DNA from: Mortierella alpina
Lineage: Eukaryota > Mortierellomycota > Mortierellomycetes > Mortierellales > Mortierellaceae
DNA: 64,000 nt
Assembly (NCBI GenBank): GCA_029449245.1
Contig: JANATF010000009.1
Location: forward strand, 310,001 to 374,000
Direction of reading: 5' to 3'
This document shows, piece after piece, positions 25,930 through 38,426 of the stretch (the stretch's first letter is position 1; every line of letters begins with the position of its first letter). A program made the translations under genes and the position numbers. Below the pieces are notes generated by a model that was not told the DNA's origin, did no database searches, and saw nothing but the letters and a program-made list of their open reading frames with translations.

Positions 25930-28456
25930 TCAAAGGTCACCCGTCAAGTCGCCCAGCCGCCGCCTGAGTTGAAATTGATGCCTCTGCTGAGTAGCCATCT
26001 CCAAGCTCTCGAAACCAGTTCCACCGTTGACTCCCCTTTGCTCGCTGTAATCGAGCACATGGACCGTCTTGCCTGCTCGTGTGGTTCCAAACGCCTCCCA
26101 CTTTTTGGGTCGCTTGTTTTTGTTTTTGTGCTTGTGTAGACTATCGGCCTGGAGTGTGCAGATAGCATGTTGCACCACCGTCGACGCCTGCATCTGACAG
26201 AGCGTCTCCTGCTCGCAGACTGATCCCTTGTGGCACTCCCGGGCCTCTGACGAGGATTTGGATTCGTACTGCAAATACTTCTTGAAAAGATCACGATCCT
26301 GCTTCATTCGCTCAACGGCCCGATGCCAGAATGCTGGCGAAAGTGGTGCCTGGGGTGGCCATGGTGCCTCGGGATCCTGGTATGTTTCTCTGGCAGAGTA
26401 CTCGATATTCCACTCGGGCTCCATGCCATGTGCTTCCCAGTATGTCGCCTGGTCGATAATATCTGCAGTGGCCGTGTAGGTGTTGACCACCGAAAAAGTC
26501 TTCTTGTCGATATCGTACCACCGAATGGCCTAATTTTTGTTATTTCGCGACACAGTTGAGAATCAGCGTCAGGCATTGAAGAGAGAGAGAGACGACTAAC
26601 TACTCTTTGAACCGTCAAACTGCAACTTACTGGGTTGGATCTGTCGAGAGGCGTAATACTTGGTCCCTGATACACCATGTTGATTGCTGACTCTTCACTC
26701 TGCTCCAGGTCCGGATCGTGAATGATAATGAATTTATCTTGGTGATAGTGGCCACTGAACACGCCCGCAATGACATGAGGCGAGTATCTGGCGATGATCC
26801 TTTGAAATAATATAGAGGCTCTAGGCAGAGTTCGCGTAACTGGAGCCATATGTCCCATAATCCAGACTAGGTGATGCAGACAAAGTGTGATGATGGATGT
26901 CAGCCATTATAAATATATAATGAATACCTGTTAGATTGCTCCTTTGTGTCCATCCCACGATGTGTAACATCGTATCTGCATACCTCTTTCGTTGTGATCC
27001 TCACTGTCCTGGAGTTCAAGGATCAAGTCGTGGAACATGCCACTCGGATCATCCTGGTCTGTGTCCAGCATAGTGAAAAAGTTGCGGACGTAATAAAGGT
27101 CCGTGTTCAAGGTGATGAGCTTCAGTCCTGGCATAGGCCTGGTCATGAACATAGCATTATGAGAGCGTGCGTATTCTGCTTCAGAAGACGAGATCCAATT
27201 GTTTTTCTCCCAAATGCCAGCTACATGGTCATACAACCTGCATAAATTAAGAGCGAGAACTGGCCTTGTTAGGATCAAATCTGTGCACAAGTTTGACGGA
27301 AATATTGGCACATCATTGCTGACTTTACCACTTATGAGTGATATACGAGTTGAGCCTCATCCTTCCCGGAGCCTGGTCGCTTGGATAGGAATCGTGGTTT
27401 CCCATGGCCACGTACAGCCTCATTTCCTGTAGATACTGTTTGAACAGCTCATAACTCCTCGTCTCCTCCTCCGCGATATATTTCTCCGTGATCATCCAAG
27501 AATCGTGGCTGGCAATGTCTCCTGTGAACAGTCCAAAGCTCGCATTCGGGACAAACCTCTGAATTGCCTGCAAAGCGCTGAGTCCCAGCGCAATGGGTGT
27601 ATCACACTTGCCCTCGCCCCATTTTGATGCCCGCTTCTTGATCGGACCAGGATCGTTCCAGCGGCCATAGTCGCGACAACAAATATTATGGCTGCACTTG
27701 GCCTCTGCTCCCGGTCTGTAAAGTGGATCAAGATGCCAGTCGGAAAAGTGCAAGACCTGGATCGTCTCGCCACTAGGCGGAGGTTGTTGAGCATTGACTG
27801 GTTTCGGCTTCGGGAATGTGATGTTTTGAGGAAGGTGGAGCGGTACGGGACACGATCCTGGAAATGAGTAGGCGCAAGCGTAATAGCCATCCGATCCTGT
27901 CAGATTCATCTCTCCAAAGATGCCCACCAGCTGAGGCCCAAGTCTTTCCATGAGTCCTACGCATAATCGAGACGAAATAGACTGCTGTTAGCCTCCTTTT
28001 TTTCTCTCGAACACGCCATTGAGACCGGCAAAGCAGGACAGAAAAACGTAATTCTGAACAATCCAGTCTACCTGCACAGGCATCGAGCCGTTTGAACGCA
28101 TATCTTTCACACAAGGAACGCAGTACTCCGGGGACCAATTCTGGTGCCTGCAGTGCAAAGGTCTGTGCGATCTGCATGCCCTGTTGACACATCTGACAAG
28201 AGTCCAGGGTTTGGGAGTCAAGGAGATTCTCAACGTCGTCATAGACTTTGTTTGCCTGGTAGAGTTGGGCTCTATGGACGTCTGTGTCAGAGCTGACGAG
28301 TGATTGTCTCTTGTCGTTTGCTTGGATGGTGGAAGAGAAAGGGGCTGCCTGGACTGTGAATGTCACCGTTAGGATCAGACATGAGAGGCTGATTGTTCCC
28401 AAGAACACAGTGATTGCCGCGAGCGCCTTAAGGCGTGCCCTTGTTGTCCTTTGCAT
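25930..28456 (-). CDS. Secreted acid-sphingomyelinase-like phosphodiesterase with saposin B domain
   Basis: Five exons encode about 690 residues. A hydrophobic N-terminal segment (residues about 12-36) should act as signal peptide or anchor. It is followed by a saposin-B domain with cysteine pairs (SCQMCQQG, LCERYAF, DAC). The metallophosphoesterase domain shows metal-binding blocks in order: DWHLD, GDIASHD, GNHD, IMGHMAP and SGHYHQD, as in acid sphingomyelinases. Substrate is most likely sphingomyelin or another phosphodiester lipid. The C-terminal 190 residues (from AIRWYDIDKKTFSV) contain the usual family extension and a Lys-rich segment. The final exon joins to a GHxH-containing exon only after splicing at the HNER/VWIMGH junction. 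Activity outside the cell or in an acidic compartment is inferred. Confidence 0.9.
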
Positions 28457-28810
28457 GGTATTGTGGTCGGACGGTGATCGTCGGTCGTCAACAACAGCAG
28501 TGAAGATTCAGTTGCAGTGGCGTACAAAGGGAGTGAGAGTGAGAGTGAGAGTGAATGAGGAGATGAAGTGAAAGTATGAAAGTGAGAGTGTGGTAGATTC
28601 TGAATGCAGGACGGAGAAAAAGAACACTAGGCAAGGCACAGCACTCGCCCACACTGAAAATAGATCTTTGCACAGCCCACTCGGGGACTATCGAGCCAAG
28701 GTTGCGCAAAACTTCGACGTTTATTATTCCAGTGGATACCCGCTATGCAGCAGCGGTTAACGCCGAAGAAGTGAACGCTCACTCTCTACAGAATCAAAAG
28801 AGGATCGTTC
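28457..28810. other. Gap upstream of the phosphodiesterase gene
   Basis: The 354 bases hold the phosphodiesterase promoter and the 3' end of the next gene. A GAGTGA-type hexanucleotide repeat of about four units lies at 28530-28555. No gene is seen. Confidence 0.5.
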
Positions 28811-30959
28811 TTACAGAGCCATAGCAGCAGCCACGAGACCGAGGACAACGGTCAAGACGCCAGCAGCTGTCTTGGAGCCAGCATTGCCGACCTTCATGGT
28901 CGAGCAAGTCAAGGCGAGGTCAGGGATGGGTGTGTTAGAGTCAGTGGAAGCACAGTCGTTGGCTACCAAGACCTTCTTAGGCTCGCCCTTGGCCACGTTG
29001 CGGATCCAGTTGTAAGGGGCATTCCCGGGAAGGACCTCGGGGTGGACAGCGCGGACAATGTCCTGAAGAACAGCATCGTTCATGACAACCGCGCCTGAGA
29101 ACCAGTCGCGGCCATCGTTGATGTTGACGATTCCGTCCTGGCGGAAGATGGCCTTATTTTGAACGAACTTCAAGGTCGAAGCAGCGGTGAGCTGGTAGTT
29201 CTTGTAGAAGGCTTCGATGTCTTCGCCAGCAAAGGTCTCGTCAATGATGATATCGACGTCCTTGACGGCATCTGCAAAGGCGGCAGCGGTAGCGAAGGTG
29301 TTCAGGGTGGTTCCGTTGAAGAAGTTAGCACCGGCGTCCACGGAAATAATCCTCTTGTAGGCAGCACCCGAAAGGGTCCACGAGGCGGTGTTATTGTTGA
29401 AGGTCGAGGGGGCAACGTACGAGGTCCAGGCGATGACGGGCTTAGTGGTGGGAGTGTTGGCCGCCTTCTTGAAGCAGTTGTAGTTGTTGTTGATCGTCGA
29501 GGTCAGCTTTTGCGCAGGCTCCTCCAAGTTGAAGAAGGTCGAGTAGAACTCGAGCCACTCTGCACGCTGTAAGCCAATGAAATGAAAAATATAAGCGTTA
29601 GAGTCTGGGTTGTGGATGGGCAAAGCACACTCTCGCTCAGGCCAATTGACGCCCAACAGTCGTGTCACCCGTGGACACTGTACGGTGCCTACAGGAGAAA
29701 GCAAGATGGTGCATAACCACAGTGTGTGTCGCTTTGCTAATATTCCTCATCTGTTTGTGCTCTCGGAAAGGAGTATCGATTCACTTGGTCCTTCCTGCCT
29801 GTGCGTGCGCCGGTAAGGTGTCAAAAGCCGTAGGCTCACATTTTTTCAATTGCTGATCTCGACAGTCGAGCCCAAGCTTAAAAACATCAAGACCTGGAAG
29901 GGGACCACCCGACTCTGAGCTGCAGGCACCGGCCTGAAGCACTGGAAACACCCACTTTTTTTCTCACGCTGCATGTACAATGAGACACTTACGTTCAATG
30001 GGCCGGGATCCGATACCTCAGAGGTGAGGACAGTCTTGCCCTCAAAGGAAGAATCTCCACCAAAAGTGGTGAAAATAACATCAGTCTTGTTAAGCTGCTC
30101 AGCGCGCAGAGTAATGTTCTTGTCCTCGAGGCCAATAATCTCGTTCTTCTGCAGTCCAGCTTGGATGCAGGGCGAGACAACCAGCGCTTCAGTGTCAACT
30201 ACCTTGAGGGCGGAACGCCTGCCGAGCATCTCCAGGTACGCAATAGCCGTGGTGGCGATCGTGGCCGCGTTGGTCACGGGCACGTTAACGAAGACGGTAC
30301 CATTTGGGAAAGGGCCGGTGGGGACTGGGGCTCCGCACTGGGTGAGAACATACTGCTTGTTCACATCCACGGCAGTATTCGTTACGACCTTGTAGTGCTT
30401 CTCGTAACGGACGCTGAAGAGCGCAGCATTGTCAACTACAAACGAGAAGTAGAGCGGTCAACGTGATGTTCTCCGGTCCTTGCTTTGGTTTTCATCTGAC
30501 CTCGGAGCTGCTGTTGCGAGGAAGCACGACAACCAAACAGAGCCAGCCAAGATATCGGATCTTGAATCTCGGGCACACGCAATGAACTTTAACCTCGCCA
30601 GTCTCGACCCCAATTCCCTCTTGTTTGTCCATGGGGCGTACACTCACTCGTATACTCTGAAGACAGTCATCATACAAGCATCTCTGCATGCGCGTGAGTC
30701 TATAGCCCTTACCAGTGATCTTGCTGGGGAAGTAGTCGACATTGGGATCGTAGGTCACGCAGCCATCGCCAGCGACTGGTCCTTGGCTCTGCGCCTTGGC
30801 GGGCATGACCAGGAAGGGGATCAAGAGCAGGAAGACGCAGATGGAGTGAGCGTAGTACTTGCTGAAGACGCTCTGGCCGTAGAAGGACACGGGCTGGGTC
30901 CAGCGAGGGGGCTTTCCACCCGAGGTGGTGGGAGGGATGGGGATGCTTTGGGCGGCCAT
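28811..30959 (-). CDS. Periplasmic-binding-protein-like (FecB/BtuF type) surface protein, probably GPI anchored
   Basis: Three exons (about 30959-30718, 30437-29990, 29572-28811) encode about 483 residues. After the first junction the sequence DYFPSKITVDNAALFSVRYE with KHYKVVTN matches the start of bacterial ABC-transporter substrate-binding proteins of the iron-siderophore/cobalamin class. The first lobe contains a cysteine-linked region (VVSPCIQAGLQ). The linker and second lobe open RAEWLEFYSTFFNLEEPA, also typical of that group. The N-terminus is unusual: about 38 hydrophilic residues precede a hydrophobic segment (ICVFLLLIPFLVMPAKA). The C-terminus ends in a hydrophobic tail after small residues (VGNAGSKTAAG), as for a GPI signal. 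Fungi lack the matching ABC importer, so capture of an iron chelate or other ligand at the surface is only a guess. The roughly 417-base second intron is long for this window. Confidence 0.8.
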
Positions 30960-31769
30960 GGTTGACGGAAGAAGAGGAAGCGGAGGGCGTTGGTGGAGGA
31001 AGGGACAGGAAGGGACAGGAAGAGGAGCAGGAAGGGGCTGGTTCGCGGAAGGAGGATCGATCGAAGGGAGAAAAGGAAGAAAGAAAGCGAGCGAAGAAGA
31101 CTCGTGTATTTGTATTGGACACAAAAAAAATCACACTCAACTCGCTCTCGCCCAGAGACCGGCAACCTTCTCGGACCAACCACAGAAACGTGGCTCTCAC
31201 ATCAAAACAAACGCCATCGCATCTCGTCTTCGCTGCTCCAATCTCGCCCGGACACAGGAACACCAACGGACACCGCAAACGAACAAGCAACACACGATCC
31301 AGTCCTTTGTGGTTTGCTCGAAAAGTGGACGGTTGTGGGGGGACGAACAAAAGAAAAAGAAAGGATACATTTACATGCAAGCGTGTATGCATTACAACAC
31401 AGCGTGCATGAACCGCATATGACCACAACGTTGCATAGGGCTAGAACACGAACGTGGAGCCTAGCCCCTCCTCTCCTCCACACACTACTTCTTTATTGAT
31501 CCTCTCCTTGCTGAACACTATCAGCTAAAAAATGTACCCATGAACGATAGTGGTGCAGTGAAGAGCAAAGAACTATTAGCAGATGCAAGATGGCAACAGC
31601 AATGGAACTCCGTCGTTCATTTTTCCCAAACAGTGCCGTAAGGTCAGTGAAAATATCCCGAAAAAGGGTGCACTCAGCCGATGATCCCCAAGGCGTCGTC
31701 TTTTGCTTAAAGTATGTTACACCACCCTAGGGAAGTCTTGAAGTCGCGAAGAGTGTCTCTGTCATCTTT

Positions 31770-31804
31770 CAGTCACCCCTAATCCACTTCGAATTGGGTG
31801 ACTG
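31770..31804. repeat. Perfect 9-bp inverted repeat (hairpin)
   Basis: CAGTCACCC (31770-31778) and GGGTGACTG (31796-31804) are exact reverse complements separated by 17 bases. In RNA this would form a stable stem. It lies in a stretch without genes; no known RNA family is recognised. Confidence 0.6.
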
Positions 31805-32960
31805 AACGATATCTAGGTCATCTTGCGCCTTTGTCAAAATATAGTCACAGAATCCACTGGCACATTCAACTTAAGAACCGCGACGCGTAACAACAGCCTA
31901 TGGACTGTATAGCCCTTTAAGAACCGGGATCAAGGAATCAGCTCCATAGACACTGTCAAGGGAAAGGAGCCCAATGATATGTAGGTCATGGCGGAGGAAT
32001 GGCTCCAAGGGGCAAGTAATGCTCACGACTTCAGAGCGGCTCACCTCATGGTCCTTCCATTCCCTCCCTTTCCTCTCAAAGTGAGCTCATGCATGAGGAA
32101 CCCCAGGTTGTCCTGGCATGCTATTATTATAGCAACGGGCTTGCACAGCCAAGACGACTGTGATAAAGCGCAAACCTCGACATCGTATAAAATCTTGACA
32201 GATGCTCATCGTCCCCTCTGATTTTTTATCACAACTAACATTGCCATGCCCCATCACCACAGCCAAGTTCACCATGGTACCATGTACTCAGCATCAAAAC
32301 ATCGCCCTTGCCTTTGGATGGCGAAGATGGCTCGGTGTTTATATATACCTCAGACGGATGAGGTGTTCTCCTTGCTGACAAACACCACTAGCAGGTATGC
32401 CAGGGGTTTGCCCCTTCTTCATATTTTGTAATTCCCCTCGTCTCATATCATTCTACTTTATATTATAGATCGCTTTTGGTCTAGAGCAGCAGGTCGCGGG
32501 TGGCCGTTGCGGGAAACTTGTATTCGGCTACCTTTACGAGGGCACACATTATTGCATGCTACGCTGGACGCGAACCAGAAACATGGCATCTTAGAGAGGC
32601 AAAACCACAAGAAGGTACGCTGCTATGGAGGTTTACACAAGGCGCAAGGGAGCACTATTTTCAGGAACTATACAACATCGCACAACAAAGGACGTATTAC
32701 CGACAAAGAAATGTGCCTGCGTTCGGCTGACATGGCAGGAGCATGAAAACCGCGAGTGCACTGCACAGATGAGATCTCACTCCACTGGATCATTGGTCGT
32801 CCTTGCAAGATAATGGAGGAAGAGGTGACTCTGACTCATTGGCTTCGTTTCTTCGAGCGCCATAGCTCGCCTCAGGATGCCTGCTATACGAGCACTTGTC
32901 GGCAATGGGTGCCTGCGCATGGCCTGTTAAGAACTTTAGAGCCAAGGAATGCTGTGAGTC

Positions 32961-32984
32961 TTTTTTTTTTTTTTTTTTTTTTTT
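32961..32984. repeat. Run of 24 T followed by a GT run
   Basis: An uninterrupted T tract, followed by GCGTGTGTGTGAG, lies in the gene-poor 31-33.9 kb region. Confidence 0.85.
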
Positions 32985-33248
32985 GCGTGTGTGTGTGAGT
33001 GCATCGTGGGTGCCTTTTCTTTGTCTCCTATTTCATTTCATGCGATCCCTCCTTTCGTTCATCTTGCCCGCTCACACAGTCTCTCTCCCAGATAGCTTTT
33101 TCCCTGGTTGGAAAGGTAAGAATGAACAACATCCAACAGACGGAGTGCGTCCTTCACGTTGACAACACGCCAAGGAGGTTTTTGAGGAGACGATCGAGCA
33201 AGGCGCTAGCGCACCGTGCCATCTCCACGGTCTATGCCTCCCGACGGC

Positions 33249-33271
33249 CTGTCTGTCTGTCTGTCTGTCTG
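33249..33271. repeat. CTGT tetranucleotide microsatellite
   Basis: Five to six tandem CTGT units lie in the gene-poor region upstream of the large disordered protein gene. Confidence 0.8.
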
Positions 33272-33945
33272 CACCTTTGAGCGGACATTTGACCATGTCC
33301 ATATCAAAGTTTCTAACGCATCGCCGTGGTCGCCTCTGCCCCCTCCCCTCTCCTCCCACTTCCCCTCCCATACCATTCCACACACTTACCATACACTGTC
33401 TACTCTACCATAGTGCATCGGGAAGAAATTTGCAACCGTGAGCAACGTGAGCAGCCATCCAGACCTGGCCAGGAAAAGAAGGAAAAAGAAAACAACAGCT
33501 GCCAGCCCAAACGAACCTGCCAGGGCATCGTAGGATTGCATGGATCTGATCAACCCCACACCGCCACATTCATCCACCTTGACACCACAATCCAGCTAGC
33601 ATCAGCAACTCGAGCCGCGTTTGAGCTTCAAGACGGAACCCCCTGTCAGCACGTCCGACACGGCAAACTATTTTTTGTTCTTGTTCAGTCATTGACACTG
33701 TGAGCAGGTAAGCAACACCCTTCTCGCGCAATCCTGTCGCAATCGACTCCTTTGAACCGCTCCATTGCCTGCCCCCACCCAACCCCAACCCCTCCGCCTC
33801 TGTATGGCCCCTCGCTCTCTTTATTTTAATGATACATTTTCTGGCGAAAAGCTCTCTCGCTGACTGAACCTGGCTTCCAGCAATCCTTTATTCTTAGTAT
33901 TTGCCCCTTCTTCCTTGGAAAGCGCTAGGAGTTCTATATTTCCAG

Positions 33946-36900
33946 ATGTTGGTCCCCCTGCCCACTTCTTTTACCCTCTCCGACCCAGACTCGCTTCACT
34001 ACGCCCTTTCACCATCCGTACCCAGCGATCTTGCACCTTCATTTGCACCAACGCACCCCCAGACCAGGATTTATGCAGCGGCAAGCGCCTCCACGCACTC
34101 TCGACCAACGCGACAACACCGCCCACGACGCCCAAGGAATCTCCTCAAGTCCAATTCAAGCACGATCTACGGAGTGTGGGATATCCAGATCAAGAGCGAG
34201 CACCGTTCTCTCGGCAAAGCAAAGGCCAAGGCAGGTGCAGGAGGATCAAAAAGGGATACAGCCGATAGCAGACAGAGTACCGAGGGCGGTATGAGTAGAA
34301 CTGACGGCTCGTTTCAAGGTCAGAACGTCCCTCTGTGTGCGACATCCCCTAGTGGATCAAAACTGAAGGAGAACAAACCCGAGACTCCTAAAGCAGGTTC
34401 TCCTGCCTCCCAAGACCTCCTCCGGCTGTCTCAAGCCAACATCGTCGCCAGCAATGCAACGACAGAGTGGACAGTTGGTCAACAGCACGGCGACAGGATC
34501 GATGCGGGGTCTCATGCTGCCTTCGACCCCTCGCTGCCGCTGCACACAAATGCACCCAAGTCTATACCCGTGAGGTCTGCCTCCAACAGCGCCGCTAACG
34601 CCCGATCAGATGATGGATCGAGTAGCGCCGTGGCCGATCCCCTGTCTGCAAGATCAAAGTTCCTGAAAGCAATTGGCAAGTTCAAGAGCAAGCATCTGCT
34701 GCAAAAGAGGTATGCTTGAGTTTTATTTCCTGCCACTGTAGAGTATTTCTTCCCCCCTTGCCCCCCTTCCTCTTCTATTATCTGTTCCCATGCACCATCT
34801 GACCCATTTCATGCCATCGCCTGTGCTTGTTGTTGTTGCTGTTGTTGTTTTCTCTCTCTCTTTTTCTCTCCCCTTCCCTGCCTGGGTTGGTCATCCATCT
34901 GGGTGCTTTGTTTCCACGTTCTCCAAGGCTCAGTGTGAAACTTTTCGTACACCTTTGTTTTTTGTTTCCCGTTCGTGTTACCATAACCCTTTTTTTAACA
35001 CCTTTTTAATTGCAATTCCTCTCGGCTTGAAGCCACGCACCGCTTAGGCCTAACTCCAATACTCCTGCTGCCGGACCTGAAACGGTATCCGCGACTAGCC
35101 ACGCTAGCGGCCGAACCGTGTCGCCCTCGGGCACATCATCGTCCCGCGTACCGCCACACATGCACCATGACCATGACTTTGTCGTTCAGTCTGTAGAACC
35201 GAATTTACCAGCAAACAATCTCACCTCCGACTCTTACTCAGTCTCGATGGATTCCTATGTCGGACAGCCGCTGCCAGAGGGACACAGAGAGCACCCGTCG
35301 GACATTGACATGGCGGATTCCGCGCTACAAACTCCTATCCGACTTGCAGCAGATCGTCCGGCATCCTCGTCTCTTCGGATCAAACTCAAGAATCGAGTGC
35401 ACAGCACACTCGCATCCATGAAGTCTTCATCCAACCTGCGGGACAAGGCTCGATTGCAAGCGGCGACCACAAATGTACCAGGATCGTCCGAAAATACCCA
35501 AGAGCACCAGCACCAACATCAGAAACAGCAGCAGCAACAGTCATCATCGTTGGATTTTGTGGCGAATCCACAAGAACCTAGCCCGAGATCCCGTCATGCA
35601 TTCTGGTCCTTCCCTCGTACACGTCCTGACTCCACGGGAACTACAGCTTCGAGGCAGATACCTTGGAGCACCAGTACCGGGCCAAGCTCCGTAATCGAGC
35701 TGTCAATAGCAGAAAATCAAGCACCTCCTAAAGAACAGGACGCTGCCATGCTTTCGCCCGAGCTCACTCCTCGTTTTGAACCTTTTAATCGATCTGCTGT
35801 GGACGACGTGAACTCTGACGATTCGATGGACATTATTATGCCGAGCGATTACGACGATTATACCCAGTTTGCTGAGCTCCCTCTCAAGAAGCGCAAAAAG
35901 ATGCTGGCAGCAGCTGCTGCGGCTGCAAGCCAGGACATTTACCCCAAACGACCGCAGGCGAGCAGGATGAACTCGGACGCCATGAAACGGTTTTTGCTTC
36001 AACAAAAATCAGCCAACGACAAGGATAAGGGTAAGAAGCAGCAGCCACAGACATCCAATGTGGGATCTAGCACCTCCCCTGACCAGCAAACGTTGCTGAA
36101 GAATAGCAAGAAACGACCCAAGGACCAGGATTCGATTGAGCAGGAGCAACAAAAAGAGCCCTATAAGTTGGCAAAGTCCAACTCGAATGACCTGCCTGAA
36201 TGGCGTAAGGCCATCATGCGGTCTCTTCGCCTTGGGCGTGGTAACCAATCGAAGCGCAACTCAAAAGACTCGGCCGCCTCAAATCATTCGTCAACTAGCC
36301 CCTCCCAAGTCGACTCGACAATGCATACCGGTCAAGACCGTTCTTCACACCGTGACAGCGGCGTGTACCCTGAGGATCAAAGTCACCGCCTTGCGCGATC
36401 CGAGAGCGTCAACTCCGTGAGGTCTCGATCTATGGCTACGTCCACTCATCCTGGGCTTTTGGCGACGACTCTTGCAACACCGAGAGGGTCCATAGCTGCC
36501 CGTCGAGAAACTCTAGAGATGGCAATGCGCCGTCGCCGGAGGAGCAGTGCCGCCCGATCCGGTATATTTGGGACGGAGGGGGTTTATGTACCCGGGGTCA
36601 GCGCAGCATACGACGATGACGCTGCCTCGACTACAAACATCACTCATACATTCACGAGCTTCACACTCGAACTGGCAGATATACAACATGCCCATGCTAT
36701 CGTCAACAACTCTGCGACTCCAGGATTATTCAATTTCAAGCGTCAGCCAAGGTTCACGATGTCATCCGTGAACCAATTGGACACAGACCAAGAGTTCAAA
36801 GGCTTCGACTCCGATGGAGATGCCATTAGCGGCTATACTGGCGATGCAGATGTGTCAATGGAGGATACCTTCTTTGTCCGGCCAAAGACCTTAGTGACGC

Positions 36901-38426
36901 CAAAGGCTTCTGAAGGACGAGACAAGGGCAAGGCGCGCGTGTCCGGAGGCTCGGACATTCTTACCCGTCGGAGACTATCAAGCATTGAGGGTGATTCAGA
37001 TACGTTACCTGAGCTCCCAGTGCTCACCATTCGAACCAGGGACCTCAATCGAAGCAGTAGTGGTGGACGACCCAACAGCGCCAACTCCAATGGACGCGAA
37101 AGCCCAAGATCGCCTAAGCGAGCGGCAGCTGGCTCTTCCCCTACTCTCAGCCGCAAGCCGACTCGGAACTTTATGAGTGGCTCGCCCATCGTCACTGCAG
37201 CTTCAGGATCACCCTCACCAACGAAAGTACTGCCCACAACTTTGTCGCTGGAGGAGGTGGTGTCATGGAAGCCACGAAATATTTTGCAGCCAGTGCGGCC
37301 GCCGGTTCCTGCCTTAAACACAAAGCCGCCGCCTACAACACGAGGCAGCAATCTCTCGACCTCAAGCACATTGATGGCATCGTCGCGCACTCCTTATTCG
37401 GCCACCAGCACGCTCTGGACACAATCGCCAAGTTTTCTCTCATCGCCCACAGGACCTACCAGAAATGGACCTGAGGCGTTTCATCATCATCGCCAACAAT
37501 CATCCTCTTCGCACCACAGACATCCAAGTCATTACCAGCAGGCTTCGTCGGACACATTGATTCCCAACCACCTCAAGAACTTTAGCACAGCCTCCACATT
37601 GTCGGCCAGTTCTGGCTACTCTGTACAGACACTGACAGCCAATAGCCCCTTGACGGCGTATCAGTCTGGGCCCCCTCTGCATCACAGCCAACCTGTGGTG
37701 GAGTTTGATCCCAGCCAAGAGTTTCCGCCCACGACCCCAGTGGATTTGAAAGCCATGGATTTTGATACGCTTCTGAGGACTGCTGAACAGGAACAACGGA
37801 AAGGACGTGAGGAGACGACCTTGAAAAAGAAAAAGACCTTTCACAATTTGAACCAACTGCAGCAATTGCAGCAACAGCTCCCGCTCAAGGTTCAACGTCA
37901 GAACGTGCCCTCGAATGACCTCCATGGAAGCCTAAGGCTCAACAACAACAAGCCATTGGCCGACAAGAGTAGTCTGTCGGCCGCCTTGGACAAATCTGCG
38001 TCGAGTGTCGAGGAGCTGCGGATCCAGAGTCCTCATGCATATACCCACAAGAACACGGGTAATAGCATCGGCAGCAACAATGGCAGCACAGGACGTGTCA
38101 CCAAGAATAATGGCATGCACGTCCAGACAGATCGTCTAGATCCAAGCCAGCAGCAGCAGCTACAACAACAACAGCTACAACAGAACCGCCTGCATTTATC
38201 TGCGCAAGGTCCTCTCAGAATCACAATCCCCAAGGTCAACATGGCAGTGGAGATGGGCGACATAGGTGTGGGTGCCACTGGTGCGGCTCGCAACAACCCG
38301 CGGTCGAGGCGGGTGATGAAGAAGAAGATGAGTGTGATCAAGCTAAGCGGCAACGTTCAGGGCCGTCGCGAGGATGATGGCATGATTCGAGTGTCGGTCG
38401 CCTCACCAGCACGCGCTTCTTCTTGA
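33946..38426 (+). CDS. Large, mostly disordered protein of unknown function
   Basis: I do not recognise this protein. The second exon (35047-38426) is one uninterrupted frame of over 1100 codons. It joins by an intron at 34708-35046 (donor GTATGC, acceptor TTAG) to a first part ending KAIGKFKSKHLLQKR. Most of it is Ser/Thr/Pro/Gln-rich. Less disordered islands are LPLKKRKKMLAAAA with MNSDAMKRFLLQQK, LPEWRKAIMRSLRLGRG, a basic MAMRRRRRSS patch, and ITHTFTSFTLELADIQHAHA with FNFKRQPRFTMSS. The C-terminus is basic (SRRVMKKKMSVIKLSG). Basic clusters suggest nuclear location or phosphorylation-rich scaffolding. The 5' end is uncertain. The frame from ATG 33946 was used, but around 33883-34170 another frame (containing TTPPTTPKESPQVQ) also looks coding, so an extra intron and an upstream exon ending at 33709 are possible. 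Confidence 0.7.

Larger units (their letters stand above)
30960..33945. other. Gene-poor region with hairpin and simple repeats
   Basis: About 3 kb without a convincing gene. It contains the promoter of the binding-protein-like gene, a perfect 9-bp inverted repeat (31770-31804), a run of 24 T at 32961-32984 followed by a GT run, and a CTGT tetranucleotide repeat near 33249-33271. A strong donor (GTAAGC at 33710) with a branch motif and acceptor near 33881 suggests a spliced leader for the next gene. Confidence 0.5.

Noticed and set aside
29573-29989. Possible nested gene in the long intron of the binding-protein-like gene
   Set aside because: Frames there are short on both strands and lack motifs, and the splice junction joins conserved sequence.
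32999-33703. Frames between 33.0 and 33.7 kb as separate genes
   Set aside because: They cross microsatellite sequence and end without a family motif. The stretch fits better as leader or upstream exon of the next gene.
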